Shown piece after piece: positions 39,901-54,558 of a stretch of DNA of 64,000 nucleotides. A program made the translations under genes and the position numbers. Every line of letters begins with the position of its first letter. The first letter of the stretch is position 1. Origin of the DNA: Geosiphon pyriformis (taxonomy: Eukaryota > Glomeromycota > Glomeromycetes > Archaeosporales > Geosiphonaceae); the NCBI GenBank assembly GCA_016748015.1, contig JAAOMT010000516.1, positions 25,133-89,132 on the forward strand. Direction: 5' to 3'. The notes below the pieces were generated by a model. That model did no database searches, was not told the origin of the DNA, and saw only the letters and a list, made by a program, of their open reading frames with translations.

Positions 39901-42487
39901 TTAAGAGTTATTTTCTATAACAAATATATTTGAAAGTGATAATATGAAGTGAGTTTATACTTCTTTAATAAACTCTGTCAACTCAGATGTATCGCTTTTC
40001 AAAAATTGTTGTAACTGTTTCAATCCAAATCACAAATCGCTAAAGATAGTTTAGTAATATTTATTAATCAATATTTATCTATATCTTTTATTAAAAAATC
40101 TAAATCTACATTTAAAAAAACTTTAAGGTTTAAAATTTCTATAATGTCTTAATTTTAATTTATTAAAATTTTTCTTCTATCTTAAATTCACAAATCTTAT
40201 AAAGTTATTTAATAAAATTTAATATTAATTATCAACATAAATTATCAATTGATTCATAATTTTATTATATTTTAAGTTTTAATGAAAGCTTTGAAAATTT
40301 TAAACGTGGAATATAAATATTTAAAAATTTATAAAAAAAATTTTAACCCAGACTGAAATTTTAAAATAATTTTTTTGATACAAAATCAAAAAAGTACTAT
40401 AATTGAAATAAAAATTTTTATCACCAGTTTTTTGTTAAACGCTTATAGAAAATAATGTTATTTTAAGTGAATCGAAAATTTTAAACTATTTAACTTGTGT
40501 CTTTAAGAAATTAACTTAAACATTGTGCCCCTCCATTATAAAATCCTTAAATTCTAATAAATTTTTTCGAAACGTTTTTCTGTGTTTCTCTTGACTATGC
40601 TTTAAAGATTCTAATAGAATTTAGGTTAGGACAGTTGGATGGCTAATCAATTAATTTAGAAAAATCACTAAAAGGAATTTTTAGCTTTATGATAAATGTG
40701 ATTCAAATTTTTATGATGTTGGAATTGCCAAAATTTCTTGAATTACCTGATCTAACTGAATTTAAATTAGAAAGAGTATAGCAAATCTTGATCATATGAA
40801 TTTATCCAATAATTTTTTTTACATATTCTATGTTGTTTGTTTTTGATACTAATGAATAAATAATAATATTTTTAACTTTTTATTTATTAAACCTTATAAT
40901 TTGCTAGTAAATCAAATAGTGCTTAATTAAAGAGCATACTAAATTAGGATAAGTTTCTCTAATATTTTTTATATTTAATAATTGCCTCAATTATGATTTA
41001 TTTATGCATTATAGTGCTTTGATTTCGACTACTATAACAAAAAAATTTTTATAGATGATTTTCCGACTATGAAGAGTTAGCTTGTGTATCAGTTTTTTGA
41101 TTTCTTGAGTCTTAAACTTTGGCTGACTAAATAGGCCCTTGTGCTGAATTAATTAATTTTAAAAAATTTCGCCTTTGAAGAAAATTTATTTATATCACAA
41201 ATATAATATTAATTATTCAAAAGTGTATAGCTTATGAAAAATATTAGGATAAAAAACAATCATTTGAGGAGAAAGTTTGTATAAATTAAATAGTTTTTAC
41301 AATTTCGCAAAGTTTAAGAATGGTTTTACAGATTTTTTGATTTTTAATAAAACAAAAGGTGCATATTAATTAAATTAGAATTTTTGCTAAAATTGTATTA
41401 TTCCAAATTGAAGTAACAAGCTAACAGATGACCAAAATAAAAAATAAAATGTAATATAAATAATTTGAAAAGAAATTAATAAAATAAATTCTTTAAACTA
41501 AATGAACTAATGATCATAAAAATTATTTGTTTTCAAAACTATAAAATTAATATTAAATTTTTATGCGAAAAATTAATATATCACGTGTTTATAATATTAA
41601 TCTCTGAATTATTACACCCCCGAAATTTTGAATATATTTCTTTCATTAAATTTAGAAAGTACCAAAAATAATTTGAGCATTAAAAAAATTACTTTTGAAT
41701 AAATAAATAAAAATTCCAGAAATAAAATTATTTTTGATAAAAAAATTTCGTGAAATTTTAATTAATTGAAATTAAACCTAATTTTAAACATTTAGATATT
41801 AGATTTTATATAGCAATAAAACTTTCGTCTATTTTACCCAAGCATTATTGCGTGTGATCGGTTTTGACAATATTATCCTAAGTTATGTCAAAGTTCTCAC
41901 TTGAGCATCAAAAACTTTTGATAACGCCCAAGTAATAAATAAAGATTTTCACATATTTACGATAAGGATCTATTGAATGATCTGAACATGATTTTTAGCA
42001 AGTTCATTTTTTTTTTCGAAAATGCTAAATTTTTCATTCTTAGTTGATTAAATTAATAGATTTCGATAGCAAAGGCAGAGGGTTTTCATTTTAAACGGTG
42101 AAAAAGTATATTAAGTATGCTCAATATTGCCTAAATTTAACCAGTGGTTTAAAAATAAAGTTACTATTGCTTGGACTTAAGCCAATATTAGCAATTCTTA
42201 AAGTTATTACCAAATTATTATTATTTAAAAATACTTATAAAATTATTACAATAGTTTATTATACATTAGATTTCTTAAATATTTTATATCAATCATTTCA
42301 AATTTCTGAATTAATTTTCAATAGACTTAAACAATAAACAGTAAATAATGAGTTTTTATCAAAATTGGCAATATGTGAACAATTTTCGAATTGTAAAAGC
42401 CCTTCTCTGATAACTTTGCTATATACTAATAAAGTTTTATTCTTATATAGACTAGATGGATATAGAAAAGATAATTGACAAATATGG
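39901..42487. other. AT-rich intergenic
   Basis: The N-terminal part of the fossil kinase may extend into 39900-40100, but motifs are no longer readable. Otherwise nothing was recognised. Confidence 0.45.
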
Positions 42488-42607
42488 CTACCCTCTTCTG
42501 CTCTTTATTCTTATAAGAAATTTTTAACTACCATCTCTTAATTTTTATTCTTGTAAGAAATCTTAAACTACCCTCTTCCCACTCTTTATTTTTGCAAGAC
42601 ATAAATA
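42488..42607 (+). repeat. Three 40-bp tandem repeats
   Basis: Units begin at 42488, 42528 and 42568, each opening CTACC(C/A)TCT and containing TTTATTCTTRTAAGAAAT or a variant. Unit length is exactly 40 bp in all three despite substitutions. Confidence 0.8.
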
Positions 42608-45600
42608 ACAGACTAACAATTATCAATTTCTTACTGTCTAACCCTAAAATTTAATTCAGTTATTTGATGATTGATTATTCATGATTTTCTATTTCATATT
42701 TATTGGTTATTTAAATATTGAATTTGAAAATTATTGGCAAAGTGGTAGTTATATTTGAAAGTTGAATTCACGTATTTTTGATTAATAAAACAATTTTTTT
42801 GTCACGAAAAGTAAAATTTTCATCATCTTAAATAACCAGTTTCCCAACTAAATACTTTAATCGATGATTTTTTGGCAGTTTTTCAAAAAAGTGACGTTCT
42901 CAAGAATGATAATTCTGGGTCTATAAAATTCAAAAATTTTGAGTTTCTAAAGGGTGGTTATAAATTTGCCAAATATAAATTTAGAATGCTGCAAATTATT
43001 TAGTGTGATTGTTGGTAAGCGATTTATTAAATGAAAATTGGCTCAAAAAGACAAGGTTAAATTCAGCGCCATGTATTTTATTTTCTGGATGAAAAGAGGT
43101 CTAAAAAAACAAACAGTTACCCATCAGATTGAGGATTTGGTATTCAAAATACATGTAATATAAACATATATAATGCAAGAAAAAGTTTTATTTTGCCACA
43201 AATCAAAGTGGGATACTAAGTTGAAACGAATTTTATAAACTTTATAAACTCATTTTCAAAAGTTTTCTGTTGCCATACATAAAAGTTTTCTGTTGCCATA
43301 CATAAAAGTTTATATATTTTAAACATTTCTAAATTATAAATCAATCCATAATACTTTAAAAAAATCAATTTGTTAATATATCTGCTGTATTTTGGCAATT
43401 GCTGCTGGTTTCATGCTTTTAAAAATCTTTGGCTATAACAAAATGTTTCTCAAAAGTCTTTATATTATTCAACGTAGTTAATTCCAATGACAACAAATTA
43501 TACTGTATCTTTTTTTCAAAAGAATATATTAATTTGATAAAAACTATTTTCAAGAATTTAACAAAAAATATTTGTTCCGAGTCTGAAAATTTGAAATCCC
43601 AATAATTTAAACCAAATTAGTAACTAGTCAACTTTGAAGCTAATAATTGACAGCAGAAAAAAAAAGTAATTTAGTTTTTGTCGATTATATTTGAAGCAAG
43701 AAAATCTGTTTTGGTAAATTCTATTTATTCAAATACATAAATACATGAATACATTTTTCGAAAAATAAACTTTACTTTATACATATTTGAATTGTATTAT
43801 TTTGAGTTTTAACAATAATATTAAAACTATTAGAACAATATATTCAAATTTATTTTATAATTTTAAAAAAATCACTATTATTACAATTCAGTCAATAAAA
43901 AAATGTTTTTAAAATATTATTGAAATTTAGTAATTACTCAATATTAAAATTAAACATAATTTTTTTATGTTTTTAATAAAATTTAAGATTAAATTGAATA
44001 TTTTAATTATTTTATTGCAACATAAATTATTAATTATAACAAAAGAATTGGATCAATTTTATTAATAGTTTTGCTATATTTTCTAATTTTATAAAAATTA
44101 ACAATCAAATTTTTATATAAAATATTTAGAATTATGATGCATATATATTTTCATTATTCATATTTCAAACATATACTTAAATTTTATGGCAAATATATTT
44201 TTGAATCATTTTTTCATAAAAAAATATTTAATTAGTACTATTTTTATATTAAAGAAGATTAATATTCTTAACAAATTTTTAAATATATTAAATTTAAATA
44301 ATTTAGTTTTAGATATTTATTTATTTATTTTGATAAGTTTTAATATTTTTAACAGGCTTTGAAATTTCAGCAAATTTTAATATTTTAACATAATATTAAA
44401 AATTGAAATTTAACTAATATTAATTTTAGTTTTTATATTTTGAAAATTTTATTTTATTTATAAGGCTTAAAAACTATAAAACTTATGCTTTTCTTTAAAA
44501 ACCTGGTATTTTTCTAATCAAAAACATGTTTATTATCTTTTTAGTTATTATTTGCATATTATTTTAATAAATGAATTATTAAAAACACTATTTAAAAAAA
44601 CATAATATTTTTCTTAAACTAATAATATGGTTTTTTAATTATTTTTGTTTAATTTTTATAATTCTGTTTATAGAAAACTTAACTTTACTATACACTAAAA
44701 CAATGTCTTTATTAATAATTAATTAAATTAAAACCACTTTTTTAAACAAAACATTTTAAAACACTTTTAATTATTGGTTTTTGTTAATAATAAAAATTTT
44801 TATATATTTAGCAATTGTCAATTTTGATCTTAAAATCTTTAACAAACTTATATTTATTTATCTTGGTAATTTTCTAAACTTAACCAAAGTTTTTATAAAA
44901 AGATATTTAACTTCACTTTTAATAATCAAAGCTTAATAAACAAGAGTTTCTTTGAATTTAAATTTTATGTATTTAATAATTTTAAATTTCTAGTTTTTAT
45001 TTTTAATTTTTACAGATTTAAGAATTTTAAATATTAAAGCTTTAACTTAAAAAATTTGAACAAGTTTTTGTTTACTAATATCTTAAAACTACAAAAATAA
45101 ATTTGCTTAAAAAACTTCTTAATTAACTTAATTATTGTTAAAAATCTGAGTTTTTCTAAAGATTAGCTTTGGTTAAAGCAAAACCCATAATATATTTCTT
45201 AAATTGGTTTTAATTTTGTATTTTCACCAATTTTGTTAATTTGTTTATATTTTATTTTTATTTAAAAGTCGAAAAATTTTTTCTAGCTTATATTAAATAA
45301 GACAGTACAATAATTATCATTAAAAAAAGCTTTAATTTCATAAATACTATTATTTAAAATTATGTTAAAAAAAATTTTACTAGCCACAATATTGTTAATT
45401 ATTTTAAAACAGCATAAATATTATTTCAAATAGGCAAAATAACTTGAATTTTTTTTAAAATATTGTAAAAACTCAAATCTTAGAATTTTTTAAACTTGTA
45501 CAATGTTTTTTATTATTACAAAAGTACTTTTGTTAACAAATTACAAAACCATATTATTAATTAATATAGATTAAATCAATCTTTTTTTGATAAATGTTTT

Positions 45601-46480
45601 TGCATAAAGTTTAACTATTGAAATTAATAACTTGTTTAAAATATTAATTTAATTACTGAAAGTTTACTAATAGTATTTATTACTTTAAAAACATGGTTTG
45701 TAATACTATTGTCAGTATTTTTTTAAATACAAAGATTTTGATTATTACAATTTTTAAATACTTATAAATATGTTTTATCTTTTAATTTAGTTTTTGTGAC
45801 TATTAAAATAATATTCTCAAAATTTTCATGTTTTTTAATGTTTATTTGCTTAGCAAAATTGTTTATTTTTTTAATATTATATATTACAATTTTTTTAAAA
45901 TAAATAATTATTAAAAATATAATTTACTTGACTTGAAAATAAAACAGAATTATTAACTGATGTTATTAAACTCTTAAATATAATTGTTAATTTCTTAAAA
46001 CTTAACTTAATACTGTTTGACTTGTTTAACCTAAAATTTATAGTAGTTATATTATTAAAAAATACACTTAAATTTATTTACATTACTATATTATTTATTT
46101 AATTTTAATTAAAGAAAGTAATTAATACTAGTAAAAAAAAGTTAAATTTAAGAGACTAACTTCATTCTTAATGAATTTAAGTTTCATGATTTTTGAATAT
46201 TTGCGAAAAATAGGTTTGATTTTTTGAAATAAATGAAGTTTATAAAATTGATTAAACTGGTTTGTTTTTTAAATTTAACAAAAATTGAAAATTTTTATAA
46301 AAGAAAATTAAAGTATTTCATTGTTTTTATTAGATTTTTTAATAATATAATTTAATTAAAATCTAAAATATTAGATTTTCTATCTAAAACTAAAAAGCTA
46401 TTTGATTTTTTTGTTTCTAATGTATCTATTTTAGCAATTTGTATTTATAAAACAAAAATAAAACTCTTTCTTTCGTTAAT
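42608..46480. other. AT-rich desert
   Basis: Apart from the 23-bp tandem repeat, no gene or RNA was seen. Confidence 0.55.
43258..43311 (+). repeat. 23-bp tandem repeat, 2.3 copies
   Basis: The unit AAAAGTTTTCTGTTGCCATA plus CAT occurs twice without change, and a third copy is partial. The short open frame on the complement across it is a by-product. Confidence 0.9.
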
Positions 46481-46947
46481 TTCAGACCATAAAAAGACGA
46501 AAAAACAGAAGAAATGTTGTAATGCTTTTTTCTATGCCCAGTTTATTTCTTAAGCTATCCTTTTAACACATCTTTGTTTAAGAAACTAAAAATAAAAAAA
46601 AATAAAAAAACTTACTTTAATATAAAGAGAAACATTATTGTTTATAAGTTTAATAAGACAGATAAGAATATTAGAAGTTCTAGTATTGGAGTTCTATTTT
46701 TGAAACAACTATTTAATATTATTGAAATAAATGTTTTAATAATAGTTTGTCTTTAAAGAAACTTAATTTTGAGACAGCAAAATAAGTAGTTTTGATGAAA
46801 GTATATGTATAAATTCTAATGTTAAAAAAAATGAAAACTATTCGATTGAAAAAACAAACCTTAATTTGGGTAAGATAAAAAAATTCCTAATAAAACAGTA
46901 AATATAACTTTTAGACTCACCAGAACCAAGCAATTTGTGATTAAAAA

Positions 46948-47172
46948 GCTGAAAAAATTGAATTTGAAGAAAAATATGTAGATATAGTATCTGTTGTACC
47001 AAAAAAAAGAGTTAAGTTTGTCATTAGGAGGCTATTTGCATTGGATATTAAGTTTTTATTAGCGAGTTTAGAGAAGTCTTTATTTTTTTCAAATTCTATG
47101 GTATTATCAAATTATTATTTACTTTTGAATTCTGCTTGACTAAAACTAAATCTATTGTTAAATAAAGTGATG
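46948..47172 (+). pseudogene. Unidentified coding remnant
   Basis: About 75 codons in one frame read AEKIEFEEKYVDIVSVVPKK, RVKFVIRRLFALDIKFL and SNYYLLLNSA, then a TGA and LKLNLLLNKVM. Residue use is more protein-like than the surroundings. Scattered readable pieces also precede it from ~46485 (FQTIKRRKNRRNVVMLFS). No family was recognised; a transposon origin is possible. Confidence 0.35.
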
Positions 47173-47179
47173 TAATAAT

Positions 47180-50120
47180 AAATATCAATTTAAAACATAT
47201 AAATTTTTGCACAATCAGAAAGTAAGTGCCAAAAATATTTTTATTAATACTTTAAAAAAGACCGTATATGTGGCTTTTTTCAAATTTAATAAATTAATAT
47301 CAATTAAAATACAGTAGTTAAAATTACTAATCTAAATTTTCTAAATAATTGTATTTAATAGTTTATTTTGTTAAAATAAGTCTGTATATATGACAAAAGT
47401 AATATTAATAAAAAGTTAAAAAAAAGATATATTTTAAATTCGTTTATATATTTTGCCAATAAATAAAACTGTTCATAATGTATCCAATTTTTGGCATTTT
47501 TTGATAAGAAAACTTGTCATATGAATTATAACTTTGTTACTTTAATAGAGTTAAATATATTACTATTTGTTTTTAATTTAAAATTTTGTTTTTACTAATA
47601 CCGCTCTGAATAAAATAAAATTATTCAATAAAATATTTGCCAATAAAAAACAATATAATAAATTAAGATTGAAAAACTCGAAAATTTTTAATAAAAAATT
47701 ATATTTATTCTATTATATCATATAATAAAAAACACTTATGCGATAATTCTATTTGAAAAATTTAAAGAATTATAAGAATTGAAAAATAAAATGTTACTTA
47801 TGTTATGTGCGATTTTTTAACCGAATATTTAATGTTTATTTGTTATAATTGACTTATTTTACAAAAGATTCAATTAATAAAAATCATTCTATTTGTATTT
47901 CTTAAATAATTATTTAATTATAAAATTCATGTAATGTAATTATATTATGTGATAAATACAACTAAAAGTTATATCAAATAATAAAATAGTAAAAATACAA
48001 AATTATTTAAAAAAATTTCGTGGTGATTCTTTGATAAAAATAAAACTAATAAATTATAAAGTTTTTATAAAAATTTATGATAAATTTTAAGTGTTATAAA
48101 TCTATATACACATTTAAAAATAAAATAAAATTCTTAACCAATTAAAAATGAATAATTAATTAATTAGAATTATGCAATATTTATTTACAACTTCAATTTA
48201 ACTTTGAGCTTAAGCAATAAAATTACATTTTTCCGGCTAAATGAGGAATAAGAACATCTTGTTAATTAAGATTTATTAGAAAACTGGCAATTGAAAATCA
48301 AAAATACCAGGCTGTAAACCATTCAATTAAAAAAACTTAATTGATTATAAAATTGGCAAACAAATCTAAATCCACACATTAATGAGTTTGAAAATTAAAT
48401 ATAGGGATCGGGCTCAATCTTTGAAGCGGAGATTCTCTTCTAATTGAAAAGTCAATTTTTAACACATAAAATACAACCAAAAGTTTAATTAGAAAACAGA
48501 TTGCTGCAAATTCCAGAAATTCAAAATTGAAGGCCTAAAATATATTCCGAATAAATACCTAATTAAAAATAACTTAAAAAATAATAGTTGCTTAACCATC
48601 TTAAAAATCTTATAGATATGTTTAATCAAATTAACACTTATAATAATTGCAACTTCTAAATATAAATAACCAAAATTCAGTCTAAAAATAAACTTTTTAT
48701 CTTTTTAAACTTGTTTATAATTTAAGATTTAATACAGCTTTTCAATTTTATTTTATAATGTTTTCTTGCTTTACAAGATTATTTATTTTCTTTATATTAC
48801 ACCTAATAATTGTTTAAATTAAACTGGTTATTAAAAAAAAATACACAAAATTTATCTTTAGCAAACACAACATTTAATCTTAAAAAACCCAAAATACAGT
48901 CAATTTGGCTTCTAAGTCATCTAATTTAGAGATAAAAATTTTTAAAACACTAAAACTTACCAATATTTTTCTCAAAAAAGATATTTAAAATTATATTCGA
49001 ACCAAAATTTAATGTTAAAGATAAAACAATAGTCTATATTAAAGAAAAAACTAAAAACAAAATATCTAGCTTTAAAGACAACTCAGAATTTTTATTTAAA
49101 AACAATTCAAAATTTTGTTTTAATATATTCAATTTCAATTTTAAAGTAGATAATAAAAACTTAAAAGAGATATTATTCAAAACCATACTAAAAACCTTAA
49201 TATAATCAAATAAAACCATTTAAGCCCAAGACATTTTACTAAAAATAATAAAAATACGTTTTTTTGTATAAATATCAGCTAACTAAATTCAATTTATTAT
49301 TAACAAAATATGCTTAACAAATTTTTTAAATTGGTTTTTGGAAAAATTACATACTAATTTTATATAACTAAAATGTTTACAATTTTATAATATGCCAAAT
49401 TCAATTTAGTCCAAAAAAAATTAAATTTACTTGATATTTTTAATTTTAAACAAATAGTAACAGATTTTATTATATTGCTAATTAAAACAAACCACTTAAA
49501 AGCCAAAAAAATTAACTTAATACAATTCAATAAACTCTACTACAGTTTTTTATTACAGTCCAATTAATTGTAATTAAATTAATATTATTTTGTCAAAATA
49601 AAACAAAGCTAAAATAATTGTTTTTTTAAAAACATTCATAAAAAATTTCCTTAATAATAATTGTTTAATTTAATATTATGCCTGGTTTTTTGAAATTGGT
49701 ATTTACTAAAACATTGTTATTAGTAACCAATACTGTAGTCTTATTTAAATTATATTCTAAAGTAAACATTACAGACCAACTGGATTTTAACATGATAAAA
49801 AAGGCAGATAAAAGAGACATTTTTTTATTATTAATATCATAAACAATTGTACTTAGTAAGAAAACTATCATCTTATCAGTATTCACTATCTCAATAAAAA
49901 AAGATTTTTCATAAAATACTCATAAAATAATTATAATTTGTTTTTTTATCTAAATATATATATTATTTGTTCATAATTTGAAATAATTTTGAGTTGGTTA
50001 TTTTTGCAATACATAAAATATACACTAAATATTTATATAAAAAATAATATTCCATTTTTTGTCCTTTAAAATGAATATTATCAATTTATATTTACAATAA
50101 ATATCCATTACATTTTTTTA
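47180..50120. other. AT-rich desert
   Basis: No gene was recognised. Short frames on the complement (49034-49219, 49665-49886) show no motif. Confidence 0.5.
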
Positions 50121-50126
50121 TTATTG

Positions 50127-53050
50127 TTAATTGTCTATAAAATATATAGCTTTTTTATCAATTATATAATAAGTATAACCAAGTTTTATAAATTCTACAC
50201 AATGATCAATTGCATATACATTAATAAATTTATATAAACTATATTTTGAAAAAGATAACAATCCAATATTATCTTTTTCAATATTAGCAGTCCAATGAAT
50301 ATAAACAAGCATATGAGTTTCTCCATTAAAATTATAAACCAAATAGTATTCAATATTTCCATAAAATTTTTGTGTCACATATTCTGGTTCTTGTTTAGGA
50401 AATAAATCCCATTTGTCTACTTCTATTATAATCTATATAAAATTTATAAGTTAAATATTGCATTAAAAAATTTCGAACCTAATCTTGATTTTTTTTATCC
50501 ATTTTGATCCAATAATATGTCTATTTTTGGTATATAATCGTCCATATTTTGTGCCATATGGAAAAAAAGATTAATAACTATTAATTATCACAAAGTTTTT
50601 AAATTATAAAAAAAATAAAAGCTTACTCTTAATTTTCGATTGTCTATATTATATAGAACAGAAAAATAATCTTTAATTTTTTTTAATTCTGCCTGACTAA
50701 GAATATATTTTTTTGATGGAAAATAAAATTCTTTATTCACTTTAAGTAGAGAAAATATAAGATGTTTTGCATAATTTTTTTTTGTTGAGAAGGAAAAATA
50801 GTCATATAAATAGTAGTATAAAATTTTAGATTAAACATTTTCCAAATATGAACATTATTAATGATGTTTTTGTATGGATAAAAATATGATTGGGCTAAAG
50901 AAACAAGTATTCCATATACTTGTTTTATAGGAAATTGCCCAACATGAACCAGTTTTTTTAATACTATCTACAATGTGTAACAAGTTATAAAAACATAACT
51001 TAATTGTATTGCAGCATTTCTCTTAACCATGATAATAATATCTGTAAAAAAGATCAATTACATTTGTAAATACTTTATATTAAATTAATAAAGCAATAAG
51101 TCTTTATTTATCTTTTATAATAGTTATAAAAGAACCGAAATAATGATCAAATATTATTCATATCTTGTACAGTTAATATTAACTTTTGACACAAGCATAC
51201 AGCTTTAACAAAAGTTGTTTATTTCTCATAATATCTTTGTGGCATTCACCCTTTTAAAAGAGACAAAGAATACATTGTGATCTATGAAGCCTATTCTTCA
51301 GCCTTATATCCATTATAATAAAGAACAATATTGCGTAGGAATTGTCCAAATGAGGTAGGCAGTATTGTTTGATGATAACTCATTTCAATTCCTATTTTTT
51401 TCTATGTATTTTTGTTAAGTACATAGTTTCTATTATTCTGACCACCTTTTTTTAAAAAAAAATTATCTATTCAATGTTTGACCATGTATTTAGAAATGTT
51501 TTTATAAATAAGATGTATTATATCAATTGAAAAAAAATCTGGAAAATAGATTGCTTTCAAATTAAATAATATACTTTGATCTTTTATTTCTATTATTATG
51601 AAAAAAATAAATATTAATAAAAGCAATTAATGCAAAAAATTAATAATGAAACATACCAAATTTTGATATTAATTCTGCTTTGTTTTTTTCTGAACTGGCT
51701 GTTTTTATTTGAAAAATTTGATCTTGAAATTGTTTATAAGTTTATAAGAGTAAATTATCTGAATTATATATTTGATATTAATCCTTTTTTTCAATGAGTG
51801 ATAATATTAGAAAATATATATGATTTGTATAAAGTCTATAGATATCACAAAAGTGACATCTTTTGTATGAATTATGTCCTATAAGACACATTAACTTTGT
51901 TAAATTAGGCATATTACCTGATCATAACAAGACATAGGCATATAATAAAAAAAACTCTTTTTTAAATCCGTCATAGCAGTCAATTTCAACCAGATGCATA
52001 TTATATAATAAAGTTAATATATGTAATTAATGATCTGTTAAATAAGATATTAGAATATTACTTTCTAACTCGTTTAATTCTTGAATTATAGGAAACATAA
52101 ATGAATTAAAATCTTTAGGTTTCTTTGAAACAGATATAATAGTTGTTATCATTAAGTTTTCTTTTTTAACATGCTTCTGTAGACAAATATTGGCATTGAC
52201 TATCAAAACTACTTAGCAATTGTCTGTTTTTTGTCGAAATATTTGGTAACCATTAATAAAACCTGTCAATGCCACATTTTGATCATCTTGAAAAAAGCTT
52301 TTGGACACAAGTTCTTTGTATTTTATATCATTAAATATATCTCCAATTGTGCCATCTGAACTGAAACCTTGATGGCAAGTATAATTTGCATGATATCTTA
52401 TAATTTCAAAGTGTTTTGGATCTTAGTACTGAATTTTAAGATAATCTTTGATAAAAAAATAAGCCATTTGACATTAAAGAACACGTTTTTTTTCTTGGAA
52501 TCTTGGTGTTTAACAGATATTACATTCATCATAATCTTTGTACTTTCTGGTATATGCATGACAGGATTTGATACACATATTAACCCATGTTGGTTTTATA
52601 GGTACTATAGATTTTAATGTTTTTTTTGCTTGGTATAGATTAACAATGCCACCATTAACTGCTATTATAATTTGTCAAAATGCATCATCAGTTAGATTAC
52701 AGCAAGACTTGACCTTAAATAATTTGAGTGCACAAGCCAATTCACTAGATAATTCTCTCTTTTGTTTAATGTCTAATATGAATGGAATTATCAAATTGGT
52801 TTCAAGATAAAAAAATAGGAGAATTTTTAAGTAACTATGAATACCAAATTTTTATACCAGAAATATTATTAAATGATTTGCCTGAGTTAATTAAATCATT
52901 AATTCCAGAATTCAAAGACAATTCATGCTTAATATCCAAATAATCTATAATTTTAGAATTCAAAAAAAATTCGTGTTCAATATCTAAATAGTCCATAATT
53001 TTAGAATTCAAAACCAATTCAGGCTTTATGTCAGAATAATCACTTCTCAA
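50127..53050 (-). mobile_element. Decayed Plavaka-type (CACTA-like) transposase
   Basis: The complement carries the family's characteristic blocks in order. They are NLYQAKKTLKSIVPIKPTWV, MCIKSCHAYTRKYKDYDECN, RFQEKKRVL, YFFIKDYLKIQY and FINGYQIFRQKTDNC; then SKKPKDFNSFMFPIIQELN, a stop in place of Trp before SGNMPNLTKLMCLIGHNSY, KRCHFCDIYRLYTNHIYF, and a C-terminal part with GNIEYYLVYNF and HMLVYIHW. Plavaka transposases are cut-and-paste enzymes of fungi, distantly related to CACTA. Several nonsense codons and frame changes show that it is dead. The N-terminal part (52835-53050) has internal repeats LNSKIMDYLDIEHE / LNSKIIDYLDIKHE. Element ends and terminal inverted repeats were not identified. 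Confidence 0.78.
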
Positions 53051-53639
53051 ATAACTTTAATTAATTATGTTCATACAATCTTCATTTATAATATAATTTT
53101 TTTTAAAAATCAAACTTTTTGGCAATTCATTTTTAGAACTTTGAATTATTGTACTTAATGTTAATACATATCAAAGAAATAAAAATAGGTTTTATATAGA
53201 CATATCCAATGATCAAAATTTCAGAATCATTATCTGAACTTTCTTCAATGTCAAAAATGCTCAAACTTGAGCAACTTTCTAACTTGAGTTGTTTTGTTTA
53301 TATTCTCTTTTATAATGTCTAATTCTTGTAAATTTTACAATTAATAGTCTAAGATTTCTTACATTGTTTTTCCGATATTTTGCACAGGCACAAAAAATTT
53401 GCTTGATCTTATTTTGGGCAGTTTGGGTTTATATTTAGGTCCTAAGTCCAATAAAATAAAAGAATGAATCTTTAATTATTTCATAATTTATGTTATATGG
53501 AAGAGGTAATGACTTCATTGTTTATGCAAATAGTAATGATTTGGACGGATAATTTCATTATTATTATTTATATAGAAAGAGATAATGACTTTATTATAAC
53601 TTGAATGGTTTTATTATTAATGTTATTTTTCCTATTATT

Positions 53640-53795
53640 TGTTTTTTTTATTTTTTTTACCACTATTTGTCCTTTTTACCACTATTTCTCTTCTTTATCA
53701 CTATTTTTCTTTTTCACCATTTCTTTTTTTCGCCACTATTTGTCTTCTTCGCCACTATTTTCCCTCTTTGCCACTATTTGTTCTCTTTACTTGCT
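53640..53795 (+). repeat. Pyrimidine-rich imperfect tandem repeat
   Basis: Units of about 17-19 bp resemble CGCCACTATTTGTCTTCTT and repeat with variation through ACCACTATTT and GCCACTATTT versions. Two overlapping Phe-rich frames across it are by-products. Confidence 0.75.
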
Positions 53796-53883
53796 CTTTT
53801 TAAATCCTAATATAATGCTCAAGTCAAAATTAGTCCAAATCAGTTAATTTTTGAAGGTAAAAAACTTATAGTAAAAATTTTAT

Positions 53884-54230
53884 CATGCATTATTCAACTG
53901 GAAAAAAAAACAAGGTTTTAAAAGCCAAAGCAAATCTAGTTTCAGATGAGTTTAATGACAATGATAATGAATTTGATGATAACTGTAATAAAATATATCA
54001 TATATTATACAAATAACTTTTTTGTATTTAGATGCATGTGTAACCGATTATCTAACCAATCTAAGACAAAAATTGAAGCTCAGTTAAGTTCATTTGTTTA
54101 ACCAATTCTAAGGCCTCCTGCCAAATAAGACCAGTTTACAAATCTGCATTTGAAATTGAATCTCATAAAGAATACATATTCCAGTTATAGGGTACATATT
54201 AATAAGATATATTCCAATTTTTTTTTAATC
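53884..54230 (+). pseudogene. Hypothetical coding remnant
   Basis: An ATG-led exon reads MHYSTGKKNKVLKAKANLVS and continues DEFNDNDNEFDD. A donor GTAATA follows, then a TTTAG acceptor and YACVTDYLTNLRQKLKL before a stop. Another frame continues KASCQIRPVYKSAFEIES. The acidic and Lys-rich content suggests a nuclear or disordered protein, but there is no family match. It could be the 5' part of the next locus. Confidence 0.3.
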
Positions 54231-54558
54231 CACTTTTTTTTTTGTAGAGTGCCTTTTATGACATAGTTGAATACTACATTTCACCCAAAATAAAGTACAA
54301 GCATCTTCTATCATTTACAAGTTTAAAAAAACCAATCTCTGTTTTTTGGCTTGTATTGATAATTAGGTCTTGGTGTATCTTATGTGACATAAAATAAACA
54401 TTATTTGTATGTATACTATTTGATCACATGAATTTTTTTGATGTTTATTAATTCATATTATCTTAAAGGATAACATTTGCCATCATCAACAAGATAAAGA
54501 TAAAGGTAATAAAGAGAGATAAGTTGTTATATGATTATTTATTCTATATAATAATAAA

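Noticed and set aside
28376-50120. tRNA or rRNA genes in the AT desert
   Set aside because: No cloverleaf arms, B-box-like GGTTCGA stretches or rRNA motifs were found on reading. A covariance-model search would be needed to exclude degenerate ones.
53601-53847. Two overlapping Phe-rich frames
   Set aside because: They are by-products of a pyrimidine-rich tandem repeat.
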